Shown here: positions 16,644-26,761 of the stretch, piece after piece
Layout of the letters: every line of letters begins with the position of its first letter
Numbering within the stretch: position 1 is the stretch's first letter
Notes under the pieces: model-generated
Seen by the model: only the letters and a program-made list of their open reading frames with translations
Told to the model about the DNA's origin: nothing
Database searches by the model: none
Made by a program: the position numbers and the translations under genes
Origin: Pseudarthrobacter defluvii
Lineage (GTDB): Bacteria; Actinomycetota; Actinomycetes; Actinomycetales; Micrococcaceae
Direction of reading: 5' to 3'
Length of the DNA stretch: 64,000 nucleotides
Assembly: GCF_030323865.1 (NCBI RefSeq)
Contig: NZ_CP066362.1
Coordinates: forward strand, 2,914,001 to 2,978,000

Positions 16644-16925
16644 CTAGCGGCGCTTGCCCTTACGGTCGTCCTTGACATGGCCGCGGAATGTCCGCGTGGG
16701 AGCGAATTCGCCGAGCTTGTGCCCGACCATCGACTCAGTGACAAACACCGGGATGTGCTTGCGTCCGTCGTGTACGGCGATCGTGTGTCCGAGCATGTCG
16801 GGGATGATCATCGAACGGCGGGACCAGGTCTTGATGACGTTCTTGGTGCCCTTTTCGTTTTCCCTGGCTACCTTCACAAAGAGGTGCTGGTCAACGAAAG
16901 GACCTTTTTTCAGGCTGCGTGGCAT
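16644..16925 (-). CDS. rpsS: 30S ribosomal protein S19
   Basis: This 93-residue S19 pairs with S13 in the 30S head. It starts [19 protein letters not shown], and the C-terminal [19 protein letters not shown] motif is diagnostic. Length and sequence are ordinary for actinobacteria. It follows rplB after 12 bases. Confidence 0.98.
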   Translation of the reverse strand: MPRSLKKGPFVDQHLFVKVARENEKGTKNVIKTWSRRSMIIPDMLGHTIAVHDGRKHIPVFVTESMVGHKLGEFAPTRTFRGHVKDDRKGKRR

Positions 16926-16937
16926 GTGTCCAGGCTC

Positions 16938-17777
16938 CTATCGCTTGTTCTTGCCAGTACGACGGCGACGCACAATAAGCTTGTCGCTCTCTTTGTTGGG
17001 GCGGCGGGTGCGGCCTTCACGCTTACCGTTCGGGTTCACGGGGTTACGTCCACCGGAAGTCTTACCTTCACCACCACCATGCGGGTGGTCAACCGGGTTC
17101 ATGGCGACACCACGGACGGTCGGGCGGACGCCCTTCCACCGCATACGGCCGGCCTTGCCCCAGTTGATGTTCGACTGCTCGGCGTTGCCAACTTCGCCGA
17201 CGGTTGCGCGGCAGCGCACGTCAACGTTGCGGATTTCACCGGAGGGCAGACGCAGCTGGGCGAAACGGCCTTCCTTGGCAACAAGCTGGATGGATGCGCC
17301 GGCGGAGCGGCCCATCTTGGCGCCGCCGCCCGGACGCAGTTCAACTGCGTGGATGACGGTACCCACCGGGATGTTGAGCAGCGGCAGGTTGTTACCGGGC
17401 TTGATGTCAGCACCGGCACCTGCCTCTACAACGTCACCCTGGGAGAGCTTGTTGGGAGCGATGATGTAACGCTTGGTGCCATCAACGTAGTGCAGGAGGG
17501 CGATGCGAGCCGTGCGGTTCGGATCGTACTCGATTTCGGCAACGCGGGCGTTGACGCCGTCCTTGTCGTGGCGACGGAAGTCGATCAGACGGTACTGGCG
17601 CTTGTGTCCACCACCCTTGTGACGCGTGGTGATCTTGCCGGTGTTGTTACGGCCGCCCTTCTTGGGCAGCGGACGTACCAACGACTTTTCCGGCGTCGAC
17701 CGCGTGATTTCGATAAAGTCCGCTACGCTCGAGCCACGACGGCCCGGGGTAGTCGGCTTGTATTTACGGATTCCCAT
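16938..17777 (-). CDS. rplB: 50S ribosomal protein L2
   Basis: This 279-residue L2 is essential for subunit association and peptidyl-transferase activity. The C-terminal segment [18 protein letters not shown] contains the conserved histidine implicated in peptidyl transfer. The basic N- and C-terminal ends bind 23S rRNA. It lies 29 bases downstream of rplW. Confidence 0.98.
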   Translation of the reverse strand: MGIRKYKPTTPGRRGSSVADFIEITRSTPEKSLVRPLPKKGGRNNTGKITTRHKGGGHKRQYRLIDFRRHDKDGVNARVAEIEYDPNRTARIALLHYVDGTKRYIIAPNKLSQGDVVEAGAGADIKPGNNLPLLNIPVGTVIHAVELRPGGGAKMGRSAGASIQLVAKEGRFAQLRLPSGEIRNVDVRCRATVGEVGNAEQSNINWGKAGRMRWKGVRPTVRGVAMNPVDHPHGGGEGKTSGGRNPVNPNGKREGRTRRPNKESDKLIVRRRRTGKNKR

Positions 17778-17806
17778 AATTTATTTCCTCGTTAAAGTGG
17801 TCTCCG

Positions 17807-18112
17807 CTACGCGAGCGGACCGCCGAAGATGTCGATGGTGCCTTCTTTGAGGGTGACAATCGCACGCTTGGTGTTCTTGCGGGTACCCCATCCGAATTTG
17901 GTGCGCTTGCGCTTACCGGCACGGTTGATGGTGTTGATCGATTCGACCTTGACGGAGAAGATCTTCTCCACGGCCAGCTTGATCTCGGTCTTGTTCGAAC
18001 GGGGGTCCACCAGGAAGGTGTACTTGCCCTCGTCGATCAGGCCGTAGCTCTTTTCCGACACGACGGGTGCAAGCACGACGTCGCGGGGATCCTTGATGGT
18101 GGCTGCACTCAC
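17807..18112 (-). CDS. rplW: 50S ribosomal protein L23
   Basis: This 101-residue L23 is the tunnel-exit protein that docks trigger factor and SRP. It starts from a GTG at 18112 that overlaps the rplD stop. [20 protein letters not shown] and the C-terminal [15 protein letters not shown] are family-typical. Confidence 0.97.
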   Translation of the reverse strand: MSAATIKDPRDVVLAPVVSEKSYGLIDEGKYTFLVDPRSNKTEIKLAVEKIFSVKVESINTINRAGKRKRTKFGWGTRKNTKRAIVTLKEGTIDIFGGPLA

Positions 18113-18729
18113 TTGGCATCCTCCTCGTTCTTTGCTGCCTTAGCGGCAACGAATGCGTCGTAGGCAGCCTTGGTGAAGACAACGTCATCAGAGACGAGAA
18201 CGTCGTAGGTGTTCAGCTGGTCTGCGTACAGAACGTGAACGCCGTTGAGGTTGCGCACGGACAGTGCAGCAACATCGTTATCGCGCTCGATGACGACCAG
18301 CAGGTTCTTGCGGTCGGAAACGCCGCGGAGCGTTGCCAGGGCAGTCTTGGAAGACGGCTTGTCTCCTGCAACCAGCTCGGAGACAACGTGGATGCGACCG
18401 TTGCGGGCCCGGTCAGACAGTGCACCGCGCAGGGCAGCAGCAATCATCTTCTTGGGGGTCCGCTGGCTGTAGTCACGCGGGGTGGGACCGTGGACAATGC
18501 CACCGCCGGTCATGTGCGGAGCACGGACGGAACCCTGACGGGCGCGGCCGGTACCCTTCTGCTTGAACGGCTTGCGTCCTGCACCGGAAACTTCAGCGCG
18601 GGTCTTGGTCTTGTGGGTTCCCTGGCGGGCAGCAGCGAGCTGGGCAACGACAACCTGGTGCAGCAGGGGCACGTTGGTCTGAACGTCGAAGATCTCTGCA
18701 GGCAGGTCAACCTGGACAGTGTTAGCCAT
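18109..18729 (-). CDS. rplD: 50S ribosomal protein L4
   Basis: This 206-residue L4 has an extended loop that lines the exit tunnel; in E. coli it also represses the S10 operon. The loop region [20 protein letters not shown] is intact, without the changes known to give macrolide resistance. The gene lies four bases downstream of rplC and overlaps rplW. Confidence 0.97.
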   Translation of the reverse strand: MANTVQVDLPAEIFDVQTNVPLLHQVVVAQLAAARQGTHKTKTRAEVSGAGRKPFKQKGTGRARQGSVRAPHMTGGGIVHGPTPRDYSQRTPKKMIAAALRGALSDRARNGRIHVVSELVAGDKPSSKTALATLRGVSDRKNLLVVIERDNDVAALSVRNLNGVHVLYADQLNTYDVLVSDDVVFTKAAYDAFVAAKAAKNEEDAK

Positions 18730-18733
18730 TGAA

Positions 18734-19384
18734 CTAGGCTCCCTTCACGGCGGTACGTACGAGTACGACCTGGCCGCGGGCACCGGGAACGGCACCCTTG
18801 ATCAGGAGCAGCGACTTCTCGACGTCAACCGCGTGAACCGTGAGGTTCAGTGTGGTGTGACGAACGGCGCCCATGCGGCCGGCCATTTTCATGCCCTTGA
18901 AGACGCGGCTCGGGGTGGATGCGCCACCGATTGAACCGGGCTTACGGTGGTTCTTGTGGGCACCGTGGGAAGCTCCAACGCCGTGGAAGCCGTGACGCTT
19001 CATAACACCGGCGAAGCCCTTACCCTTGGTGGTGCCGACGACGTCGATCTTCTGGCCGGCTTCGAAGAGCTCTACGGAGAGTTCCTGGCCCAGCTCGTAC
19101 TCGGCAGCATCTGCGGTACGGAGTTCGACGACGTGACGGCGAGGCGTGACGCCTGCCTTTTCAAAGTGACCAGCCAGCGGCTTGGTGACCTTGCGGGGAT
19201 CGATCTGGCCGTAGCCGATCTGAACGGCGACGTAGCCATCAGCGTCTGCATTGCGCAGCTGGGTGATGACGTTCGAGTCTGCCTGGACCACAGTGACGGG
19301 GATGAGCTTGTTGTTCTCGTCCCAGACCTGGGTCATGCCGAGCTTCGTGCCCAGCAGGCCCTTTACGTTACGGGTTGCGGTCAT
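18734..19384 (-). CDS. rplC: 50S ribosomal protein L3
   Basis: This 216-residue L3 is an assembly-initiating protein next to the peptidyl-transferase centre. [20 protein letters not shown] opens the protein, and the loop with [20 protein letters not shown] reaches toward the catalytic centre. Length matches actinobacterial L3. It follows rpsJ by 17 bases. Confidence 0.98.
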   Translation of the reverse strand: MTATRNVKGLLGTKLGMTQVWDENNKLIPVTVVQADSNVITQLRNADADGYVAVQIGYGQIDPRKVTKPLAGHFEKAGVTPRRHVVELRTADAAEYELGQELSVELFEAGQKIDVVGTTKGKGFAGVMKRHGFHGVGASHGAHKNHRKPGSIGGASTPSRVFKGMKMAGRMGAVRHTTLNLTVHAVDVEKSLLLIKGAVPGARGQVVLVRTAVKGA

Positions 19385-19401
19385 AGTTTCTCAGCACCTC
19401 C

Positions 19402-19710
19402 CTACAGCTTGATTTCGATGTTCACGTCAGCCGGCAGGTCGAGACGCATGAGCGAGTCAACAGCCTTCGGCGTGGGATCGATGATGTCGATAAGACGCTT
19501 GTGCGTGCGCATTTCAAAGTGCTCGCGGCTGTCCTTGTACTTGTGCGGAGAGCGGATAACGCAGTACACGTTCTTCTCCGTAGGCAGCGGCACGGGGCCA
19601 ACTACCGTTGCGCCTGCGCGCGTGACCGTCTCAACGATCTTCCGTGCTGAAACGTCAATGACCTCGTGGTCGTATGACTTCAGCCGGATGCGGATTTTTT
19701 GTCCCGCCAT
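19402..19710 (-). CDS. rpsJ: 30S ribosomal protein S10
   Basis: This 102-residue S10 is also a transcription antitermination partner of NusB. It starts [40 protein letters not shown] and the [13 protein letters not shown] motif are diagnostic. It is the first gene of the S10 cluster and is preceded by a 300-400 base untranslated region on the minus strand. Confidence 0.98.
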
Positions 19711-20106
19711 GTCGCCTGACTCTCTTTCAGTCTGTGCTTCCCCGGTTTAGGGCTGCCCTGTTCACTTACACGTTGTATGGCTGCCGAAGCATTTGAGGTC
19801 GTAACCACCATCCGCCGCACAAGCTGAATCCGGATAAATCCGGGTTCCTCAACCTGCCGGCGCAACCGACCCCCGCGGTCGGGCGTGTCGCGCTGAACAC
19901 GCATACAAATCCGCAATTCCATTGGGGTGGGTTATGTTTGGTCTTCCACTTGGACCCTGCACCCGGCATTATCCGGATCGGGACGCGAAGAAGCGCTTGA
20001 ACAACTCATCTAGTATGCCGGAAATACGCGGCAGATGCGAATCGGCCCTGGATCGTCGCCGGTCAGGACCATTGCAGCCGGCAGGAACCGGCTGGATGAT
20101 AGGGGC
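19711..20106. other. divergent intergenic region between rpsJ and the GH1 gene
   Basis: This 396-base region has no convincing gene. It must contain the S10-cluster promoter and leader on the minus strand and the promoter of the glycosidase on the plus strand. I find no -10/-35 pair that I trust and no tRNA. AGAGAGT near 19720-19730 probably belongs to the rpsJ ribosome-binding region. An open frame extends upstream of the glycosidase ATG on the plus strand but has no ribosome-binding site at its first ATG. Confidence 0.6.
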
Positions 20107-21543
20107 ATGACCCTGGAGAGCACTGAAGCGGTGACGGAACTGGCCGGGCGCGTGCCGCCGTCGTTCATCCTTGGCGTCGCGGCAGCGGCGTTCCAGATTG
20201 AAGGCGCACTCAAGGCCGGAGGTCGCGGACCGTCTGGATGGGATGCCTTTGCGGAGAAACCGGGAGCCATCCTGGACGGGCACTCCCCCGCAGTTGCGTG
20301 CGATCACTACAACAGGCTTCCCGAAGACGTGGCGCTACTGAAGGAACTGGGCGTTGATTCCTATCGGTTCTCACTCTCCTGGCCACGCATCCAGCCTGAC
20401 GGCCGGGGCGGTTTCAATGCCGAAGGCCTGGACTTCTACGACCGCCTGATCGACCAACTGCTCGAAGCCGGCGTCTCCCCCATGGCAACGCTCTACCACT
20501 GGGACACCCCCTTGCCCCTGGAACACCGCGGCGGCTGGCTGAACCGGGACACCGCCGAGCGGTTCGGCGACTACGCCAGGGCCGCCGGCGAGCGGTTCGG
20601 GGACCGGGTGGCGCAGTGGGTCACGCTCAACGAACCGGTCTCGGTCACCCTCAATGGGTACGCGCTGGGGGTGCATGCGCCCGGACGCCGGCTCTTGTTC
20701 GATGCCCTTCCGGCCATCCACCACCAACTCCTGGCGCATGGACTCGGCGTGCAGGCGCTGCGGGCTGCGGGAGTAGCCGGCGGCATTGGACTGACCAACC
20801 TGCACTCCCCCGTCAGGCCCGCCACCCGGAAAATCGGGGACCGGCTGGTGGCGCACCTCTACGACCTGCTGATGAACAGGATCTACGCGGACCCGGTCCT
20901 GCTGGGCCGCTACCCATCCCTGCCGTTGTACGCGAAACCCTGGCTGCGCTCCATCGGCAGGATCTCCGACGCCGACCTCAAAACCATCCACCAACCGCTG
21001 GACTTCTACGGACTCAACTACTACTTCCCGGTCAAGGTGGCCTTGGGACCTGGCATCACACCCCTGCCTGCGGACATGCACCAGGAGCTCGCCAAGCTGC
21101 CCTTCCACGAGGTGGGCTACCCGGAGTACGGCAGCACGGGATTCGGCTGGCCCGTGGCGCCGGAACACCTGGGCATACTGCTGCAGGAAATGCGGGACCG
21201 GTACGGGCAGGCCCTGCCCCCGGTGTACATCACCGAGGGCGGCGCCAGTTTCCCGGAACCTGACCGTGTGTCGGAAACGCTCGAGGATGCCGACCGGGTG
21301 GAGTACCTGGCGGGACACCTGGGGGCTGCGCTTGAGGCCACGGCCCCCGGAGGCTTAGCGGAGGGCGTGGACCTGCGCGGCTATTTCGTGTGGACGCTCA
21401 TGGACAACTTCGAGTGGGCCGCTGGCTATTCGCAGCGCTTTGGCCTGGTGCACGTGGACTTTGAGACGCTCCAGCGGACCCCGAAAAGGTCCTTTTACTG
21501 GTACCAGGCGCTGTCACGCGCAAGGCGCGGCCGATCAGACTAG
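20107..21543 (+). CDS. glycoside hydrolase family 1 beta-glucosidase-like enzyme
   Basis: This 478-residue GH1 (beta/alpha)8-barrel enzyme hydrolyses beta-glucosides or related disaccharides with retention. FILGVAAAAFQIEGA forms the N-terminal pocket. The acid/base Glu is in TLNEP (Glu176) and the nucleophile in YITEGG (Glu377), where most relatives have ITENG. No signal peptide is present, so it is intracellular. The ATG at 20107 is preferred over one 72 bases upstream because GATAGGGG precedes it. It is a single gene with no sugar transporter or LacI regulator beside it, inserted next to the S10 cluster. The exact sugar cannot be read from sequence. Confidence 0.88.
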   Translation: MTLESTEAVTELAGRVPPSFILGVAAAAFQIEGALKAGGRGPSGWDAFAEKPGAILDGHSPAVACDHYNRLPEDVALLKELGVDSYRFSLSWPRIQPDGRGGFNAEGLDFYDRLIDQLLEAGVSPMATLYHWDTPLPLEHRGGWLNRDTAERFGDYARAAGERFGDRVAQWVTLNEPVSVTLNGYALGVHAPGRRLLFDALPAIHHQLLAHGLGVQALRAAGVAGGIGLTNLHSPVRPATRKIGDRLVAHLYDLLMNRIYADPVLLGRYPSLPLYAKPWLRSIGRISDADLKTIHQPLDFYGLNYYFPVKVALGPGITPLPADMHQELAKLPFHEVGYPEYGSTGFGWPVAPEHLGILLQEMRDRYGQALPPVYITEGGASFPEPDRVSETLEDADRVEYLAGHLGAALEATAPGGLAEGVDLRGYFVWTLMDNFEWAAGYSQRFGLVHVDFETLQRTPKRSFYWYQALSRARRGRSD

Positions 21544-21561
21544 CCTGCCTGGCCCTGCCGG

Positions 21562-22812
21562 TCACGCGTGCCCGGTGACAGTCAGGAAGATCAGCACGCA
21601 GTTCAGTCCCACTATCAGGGTGGCACTGGTCCACCCGGCGATGCGCAGGGGCTTGGAATCAACATGGACACCCATCACCTTGCGGCTTCCGGTAAGCCGG
21701 ATCAGCGGAATCAGAGCGAACGGGATACCGAAACTCAGGAGGACCTGACTGAGGACCAGAGCCACCGTGGGTTCAATGCCCGCGCCCAGAACCAGCAACG
21801 CAGGGATCAGGGTCACCGTCCGGCGGACCAGCAGCGGAATCCTCATCTTCAGCAGGCCGCCCATGATGGTGGCACCTGCATAACAGCCCACGGAGGTGGA
21901 CGCCAGCCCGGAGGCCAGCAGGCCTACAGCGAATACGACGCCGATGACCGGGCCAAGTGCGGACGTTACGGCCGCATGGGCACCGGCAATGGTGTCAGTG
22001 CCTTCCACCCCCCGGAGGCTGGTGGCGGCCAGGAGCAGCATGGCGATATTCACGACGCCGGCAAGCAACAGGGCGCCGGCGACATCCACGCGGGTGGTGC
22101 GGATCAACCGCGTCCTGATGGCGGGGTCCTTCGAGAAGCCGTGGCGGTCGCGGGCAAGGGCTGAATGCAGGTAGATTGCATGCGGCATGACGGTTGCCCC
22201 GAGCATGCTTGCAGCGAGCAGGACGGTATCAGTTCCCTCGAAGCGGGGCACAAGCCCGCCCAGGGCTCCCCCCGCGTCCGGCGGAGCGACGAACAGGCCC
22301 GACACGAACCCCACGGCAATCACACCCAGCAGGGTGAGGATGGCAAGCTCGAAGGATTTCTGGCTCCGGCGGGACTGTAGTGCCAGCAACAGCATGGATG
22401 CCAGGCCGATAACGACACCGCCCGCAAGCAGTGGCAGGCCGAACAGCAGGTTGAGCGCCACTGCCCCACCGATGACCTCAGCCAGATCCGTTGCCCCGGC
22501 AACGACCTCGGCCTGCACCCAGTAGGCGCGCCGGCGGCGGGTTCCCAGCCGTTGGCCGAGGATTTCCGGCAGGCTCATGCCGGTGGCAAGCCCAAGCTTG
22601 GCGGACTGGTACTGGATGAGGACGGCCATCGCGTTGGCCGCCACGAGGACCCAGACCAGCAGATACCCAAAGCTCGCCCCGGCCGTGAGGTTGGCCGCCA
22701 CGTTTCCGGGGTCCACATACGCAATGGCTGCCACGAAGGCAGGCCCCAGCAGCAGGAGCCGGGACCAGAACCCTGGGGTGGCAGTTTGCGCCGTCATAGT
22801 CGATACAGCCAT
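21562..22812 (-). CDS. mntH: Nramp-family divalent metal (Mn2+) transporter
   Basis: This 416-residue proton-coupled metal importer has about 11 transmembrane helices. The metal-binding motifs are present: DPGN (residues 34-37) in helix 1 and MPH (209-211) followed by AIYLHSAL in helix 6. The ATG at 22812 follows GACGAGGACG. An upstream GTG at 22839 lies inside an inverted repeat (TCCTCGTC...GACGAGGA) and is less likely. It converges on the GH1 gene with an 18-base gap. A possible MntR/DtxR-type operator lies upstream at 22861-22874. Confidence 0.92.
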   Translation of the reverse strand: MAVSTMTAQTATPGFWSRLLLLGPAFVAAIAYVDPGNVAANLTAGASFGYLLVWVLVAANAMAVLIQYQSAKLGLATGMSLPEILGQRLGTRRRRAYWVQAEVVAGATDLAEVIGGAVALNLLFGLPLLAGGVVIGLASMLLLALQSRRSQKSFELAILTLLGVIAVGFVSGLFVAPPDAGGALGGLVPRFEGTDTVLLAASMLGATVMPHAIYLHSALARDRHGFSKDPAIRTRLIRTTRVDVAGALLLAGVVNIAMLLLAATSLRGVEGTDTIAGAHAAVTSALGPVIGVVFAVGLLASGLASTSVGCYAGATIMGGLLKMRIPLLVRRTVTLIPALLVLGAGIEPTVALVLSQVLLSFGIPFALIPLIRLTGSRKVMGVHVDSKPLRIAGWTSATLIVGLNCVLIFLTVTGHA

Positions 22813-22860
22813 CACACGTCCTCGTCGTTGCGGCGTCACTAAGACGAGGATACCAAGAAT

Positions 22861-22874
22861 TTAGGTGTACCGAA
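22861..22874. promoter_or_regulatory. possible MntR/DtxR-family operator upstream of mntH
   Basis: TTAGGTGTACCGAA is a near-perfect palindrome (TTAGGT against TTCGGT on the other strand) and resembles the TTAGG/CCTAA half sites of DtxR/MntR-type metal repressors. It lies 50-60 bases before the mntH start, a sensible place for repression. No repressor gene is in the window. Confidence 0.4.
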
Positions 22875-22919
22875 AAGTAGTTATAAGGGCAACCGGCAGA
22901 TCGTTGGGCAGCCTCTCTG

Positions 22920-23045
22920 CTACTGGTTTTTGTTAGCCCTGTTGATCCGCTTGGCCCGGTCGATTTCGTGCCGGAAGTTCCTTCTGACCCAGAACACCCC
23001 GCCCACCACCACAACCGCGATGATCAGGATAATAAGCCATCCCAT
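22920..23045 (-). CDS. small single-pass membrane protein, 41 residues
   Basis: The product begins MGWLIILIIAVVVVGGVFWV, one clear transmembrane helix, and continues with a basic cytoplasmic tail (RRNFRHEIDRAKRINRANKNQ region). AAAGGAGA lies 6-13 bases before the ATG at 23045, an excellent ribosome-binding site, and this is the main reason to believe the gene. It sits between mntH and tuf on the same strand. The family is not recognised. A role in membrane stress or in modulating the transporter next door is possible but unsupported. Confidence 0.65.
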   Translation of the reverse strand: MGWLIILIIAVVVVGGVFWVRRNFRHEIDRAKRINRANKNQ

Positions 23046-23100
23046 GATGATCTCCTTTCAGTGCTGCAACAGTATCAGTGGCACTTTAACGAAAGAACGA

Positions 23101-23123
23101 CCCCGCTGCTTGAAGCAGCGGGG
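23101..23123 (-). terminator. intrinsic terminator after tuf
   Basis: CCCCGCTGCT (23101-23110) pairs perfectly with AGCAGCGGGG (23114-23123) over a TGA loop. On the minus strand it is followed by TCGTTCTTTCGTT. It ends the str cluster. Confidence 0.85.
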
Positions 23124-23146
23124 CCGTCCTAAGAGATCAGTAAGTA

Positions 23147-24337
23147 CTACTTGATGATCTTGGTAACGCGTCCCGAACCAACGGTGCGGCCGCCTTCGCG
23201 GATTGCGAAGCCGAGGCCCTCTTCCATGGCGATGGGCTGGATGAGCGCAACGGTCATCTCAGTGTTGTCGCCGGGCATAACCATTTCCGTGCCCTCGGGC
23301 AGGGTGATAACGCCGGTTACGTCCGTGGTACGGAAGTAGAACTGCGGGCGGTAGTTCGAGTAGAACGGGTTGTGACGTCCGCCTTCGTCCTTGGAGAGGA
23401 TGTAGACGTTGGCCTCGAAGTCGGTGTGCGGGGTGATGGAACCCGGCTTGACGACAACCTGGCCACGCTCGACATCGTCGCGCTTCAGACCGCGGAGCAG
23501 CAGGCCACAGTTCTCGCCGGCCCATGCTTCGTCGAGCTGCTTGTGGAACATCTCGATACCGGTAACCGTGGTCTTCTGGACCGGGCGGATGCCGACGATC
23601 TCGACCTCGGAGTTGATGGCGAGGGTTCCACGCTCGGCGCGGCCCGTAACAACGGTGCCACGACCGGTGATGGTGAAGACATCTTCGATCGGCATCAGGA
23701 ACGGCTTGTCGCGGTCACGTACGGGGTCCGGAACGGACTCGTCGACAGCAGCCATCAGGTCCTCAACGGACTTGACCCACTCGGGGTCGCCTTCCAGGGC
23801 CTTCAGGCCGGAAACGCGGACCACCGGAGCGTTGTCGCCATCGAAGCCCTGCGAGCTCAGGAGCTCACGAACTTCCATTTCGACGAGGTCGAGGAGCTCT
23901 TCGTCATCGACCATGTCAGCCTTGTTCAGCGCGACCAGCAGGTAGGGAACACCAACCTGGCGGGCGAGCAGAACGTGCTCGCGGGTCTGAGCCATCGGGC
24001 CGTCAGTAGCGGCAACCACGAGGATTGCGCCGTCCATCTGAGCAGCACCGGTGATCATGTTCTTGATGTAGTCAGCGTGGCCGGGGGCGTCAACGTGTGC
24101 GTAGTGACGCTTCTCGGTCTGGTACTCCACGTGGGAGATGTTGATGGTAATACCGCGCTGACGCTCTTCGGGTGCAGAGTCGATCGACGCGAAGTCACGC
24201 TTCTCGTTGAGATCCGGGTACTTGTCGTACAGCACCTTGGAAATGGCGGCCGTCAGCGTCGTCTTACCGTGGTCAACGTGACCAATGGTGCCGATGTTGA
24301 CGTGCGGCTTAGTCCGCTCGAACTTTGCCTTTGCCAC
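23147..24337 (-). CDS. tuf: translation elongation factor Tu
   Basis: This 396-residue GTPase delivers aminoacyl-tRNA to the ribosome. G1 is GHVDHGKT (residues 19-26), G3 DAPGH and G4 NKADM. It starts with GTG at 24337 after AGGAGGAACCT, a strong ribosome-binding site. A candidate promoter (24406-24435) lies in the 240-base gap after fusA, so tuf can be transcribed alone as well as with the str cluster. No change at the common kirromycin sites was checked in detail. Confidence 0.99.
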   Translation of the reverse strand: MAKAKFERTKPHVNIGTIGHVDHGKTTLTAAISKVLYDKYPDLNEKRDFASIDSAPEERQRGITINISHVEYQTEKRHYAHVDAPGHADYIKNMITGAAQMDGAILVVAATDGPMAQTREHVLLARQVGVPYLLVALNKADMVDDEELLDLVEMEVRELLSSQGFDGDNAPVVRVSGLKALEGDPEWVKSVEDLMAAVDESVPDPVRDRDKPFLMPIEDVFTITGRGTVVTGRAERGTLAINSEVEIVGIRPVQKTTVTGIEMFHKQLDEAWAGENCGLLLRGLKRDDVERGQVVVKPGSITPHTDFEANVYILSKDEGGRHNPFYSNYRPQFYFRTTDVTGVITLPEGTEMVMPGDNTEMTVALIQPIAMEEGLGFAIREGGRTVGSGRVTKIIK

Positions 24338-24405
24338 AGGTTCCTCCTAGAACGTTTACAAATAGCTTGCCCTCCAGCCGCGCTTGTCGCGGTAGAACTC
24401 AGGCA

Positions 24406-24435
24406 AGTCTACTTGGGGGGCTTTGGATTGGTGAA
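24406..24435 (-). promoter_or_regulatory. candidate tuf promoter
   Basis: On the minus strand TTCACC (24430-24435) and TAGACT (24406-24411) are 18 bases apart, about 70 bases before the tuf GTG. The -10 is identical to those of secY and tRNA-Trp. Confidence 0.45.
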
Positions 24436-24577
24436 ATCGCAGATTCAGGAACTAATACTAGTCCCCTGAGCCTGTTCGTGCAGGCGGCCGGCCTGGACCG
24501 GCCGGCCCCCTGCACCGGATTCGTTGACCTTGGAGGCCGCCGTACCCGGGGTGTTCGCTTTGAAAGTCCGGAAAGGA

Positions 24578-26692
24578 CTACTCGCCGCGGGACTTCTGGA
24601 TGATCTCGTCGGCGACAGCCTTCGGGACCTCGGCGTAGCTGTTGAACGTCATGGAGTACACAGCACGGCCCTGGGTCTTGGAGCGCAGGTCACCGATGTA
24701 GCCGAACATGCCGGACAGCGGAACGTGCGCACGGATGACCTTGACGCCCTGTGCATCTTCCATGGACTGCATCTGGCCACGACGGGAGTTGAGGTCACCG
24801 ATAACTTCACCCATGTATTCCTCAGGGGTGCGGACCTCGACATCCATCAGCGGTTCGAGCAGAACCGGGTTCGCCTTGCGTGCAGCTTCCTTGAAAGCCA
24901 TACGGCCGGCGATCTTGAACGCCATTTCCGAGGAGTCAACATCGTGGTATGCGCCGTCAATCAGCGTTGCCTTGATGCCGACAACCGGGTAGCCAGCCAG
25001 GACGCCATCGTTCAGTGCGTCCTGGATGCCCGCGTCAACGGACGGGATGTACTCGCGCGGAACACGGCCACCGGTGACCTTGTTCTCGAACTCGTACAGC
25101 TCGCCCTCGGCGGTGTCCAGCGGCTCGATGGCAATCTGGATCTTTGCGAACTGGCCCGAACCACCGGTCTGCTTCTTGTGCGTGTAGTCGTGGCGTTCGA
25201 CGGCGCGCTTGATGGTCTCGCGGTAGGCAACCTGGGGCTTGCCCACGTTTGCCTCGACCTTGAATTCGCGGCGCATGCGGTCCACCAGGATGTCCAGGTG
25301 GAGCTCGCCCATGCCGGCGATGATGGTCTGGCCGGTGTCTTCGTTGAGGGACACCTGGAAGGTGGGGTCCTCAGCGGAGAGCTTCTGGATGGCCGTGGAG
25401 AGCTTCTCCTGGTCACCCTTGGTGTTCGGCTCGATGGCAACCGAGATCACGGGCTCCGGGAAGCTCATGGACTCAAGCACGATCTGGTTGTTGGCATCAC
25501 ACAGGGTGTCACCCGTGGTGGTGTCCTTCAGGCCGATGGCTGCGTAGATGTGGCCGGCGGTAGCGCCCTCAACGGGCATTTCCTTGTTGGCGTGCATCTG
25601 GAACAGCTTGCCGATGCGCTCCTTCTTGCCCTTGGTGGAGTTGACCACCTGGGCGCCTGCTTCCACGTGACCGGAGTACACGCGGATGAAGGTGAGCTGA
25701 CCGAAGAAGGGGTGTGCTGCAATCTTGAACGCCAGAGCCGAGAACGGCTCCTCGGCGGAAGGCTTGCGCGTCAGTTCCTTCTCTTCGTCGCGGGGATCGT
25801 GGCCGACCATCGGGGGGACGTCGAGCGGGTTGGGCAGGTAGTCCACAACTGCATCGAGCATCGGCTGAACGCCACGGTTCTTGAAGGCGGAGCCGCAGAA
25901 GATCGGGTAGAGCTCAGAGTTGATGGTCATCTTGCGGATGCCGGCCTTGAGCTCGTCGATCGAGATCTCTTCGCCCTCGAGGTACTTCTCCATGAGTTCT
26001 TCGGAAGACTCGGCGACGGTCTCAACGAGGTTCGACCGGTACTCCTCGGCCTTTTCCTGGAGGTCGGCCGGGATCTCGCGGATCTCGTACTTGGCACCCA
26101 TGGTCACGTCGCCCTTGGCATCGCCGGGCCACACCAGGGCACGCATGTAAAGCAGGTCGACGACGCCGATGAAGTCGTTTTCGGCACCGATGGGCAGCTG
26201 CATGACCAGCGGCTTGGCACCGAGGCGGCTGATGATGGTGTCTACGGTGAAGTAGAAGTCAGCACCGAGCTTGTCCATCTTGTTGACGAAGCAGATACGC
26301 GGCACGTTGTACTTGTCGGCCTGGCGCCACACGGTCTCGGACTGCGGCTCAACGCCTTCCTTGCCATCGAAGACGGCAACTGCACCGTCGAGGACGCGCA
26401 GGGAGCGCTCAACCTCAACCGTGAAGTCCACGTGGCCGGGGGTGTCGATGATGTTGATCTGGTTGTTTTCCCAGAAGCAGGTCACGGCGGCAGACGTGAT
26501 GGTGATGCCGCGTTCCTTTTCCTGTTCCATCCAGTCGGTGGTCGAAGCGCCGTCGTGCGTTTCGCCGATCTTGTGGTTCACACCCGTGTAGAACAGGATG
26601 CGCTCGGTTGTGGTGGTCTTGCCGGCATCAATGTGGGCCATGATGCCGATGTTGCGGACCTTACTAAGGTCGGTAAGCACGTCCTGTGCCAC
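24578..26692 (-). CDS. fusA: translation elongation factor G
   Basis: This 704-residue GTPase drives translocation and, with RRF, ribosome recycling. G1 is AHIDAGKT (residues 19-26), G3 DTPGHVD and G4 NKMDK. Domains II to V follow in normal order. The start is GTG at 26692 with AAAAGGAG upstream. It is third in rpsL-rpsG-fusA-tuf. A perfect 12-base hairpin sits between rpsG and fusA. Confidence 0.99.
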   Translation of the reverse strand: MAQDVLTDLSKVRNIGIMAHIDAGKTTTTERILFYTGVNHKIGETHDGASTTDWMEQEKERGITITSAAVTCFWENNQINIIDTPGHVDFTVEVERSLRVLDGAVAVFDGKEGVEPQSETVWRQADKYNVPRICFVNKMDKLGADFYFTVDTIISRLGAKPLVMQLPIGAENDFIGVVDLLYMRALVWPGDAKGDVTMGAKYEIREIPADLQEKAEEYRSNLVETVAESSEELMEKYLEGEEISIDELKAGIRKMTINSELYPIFCGSAFKNRGVQPMLDAVVDYLPNPLDVPPMVGHDPRDEEKELTRKPSAEEPFSALAFKIAAHPFFGQLTFIRVYSGHVEAGAQVVNSTKGKKERIGKLFQMHANKEMPVEGATAGHIYAAIGLKDTTTGDTLCDANNQIVLESMSFPEPVISVAIEPNTKGDQEKLSTAIQKLSAEDPTFQVSLNEDTGQTIIAGMGELHLDILVDRMRREFKVEANVGKPQVAYRETIKRAVERHDYTHKKQTGGSGQFAKIQIAIEPLDTAEGELYEFENKVTGGRVPREYIPSVDAGIQDALNDGVLAGYPVVGIKATLIDGAYHDVDSSEMAFKIAGRMAFKEAARKANPVLLEPLMDVEVRTPEEYMGEVIGDLNSRRGQMQSMEDAQGVKVIRAHVPLSGMFGYIGDLRSKTQGRAVYSMTFNSYAEVPKAVADEIIQKSRGE

Positions 26693-26722
26693 GGGGTCTC
26701 CTTTTGGGATGGACTACACGTT

Positions 26723-26750
26723 CGCCGCCGGCTCTGTTGAGCCGGCGGCG
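26723..26750 (-). promoter_or_regulatory. intercistronic hairpin between rpsG and fusA
   Basis: CGCCGCCGGCTC (26723-26734) pairs perfectly with GAGCCGGCGGCG (26739-26750) around TGTT. No T tract follows on the minus strand, so partial attenuation, RNA processing or stability is more likely than termination. Confidence 0.6.
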
Positions 26751-26761
26751 CCCGGGGAGTA

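Noticed and set aside
20035..20106. Longer N-terminus for the GH1 enzyme
   Set aside because: The 24 extra residues precede the conserved start, have no family resemblance, and the first ATG has no ribosome-binding site, unlike the ATG at 20107.
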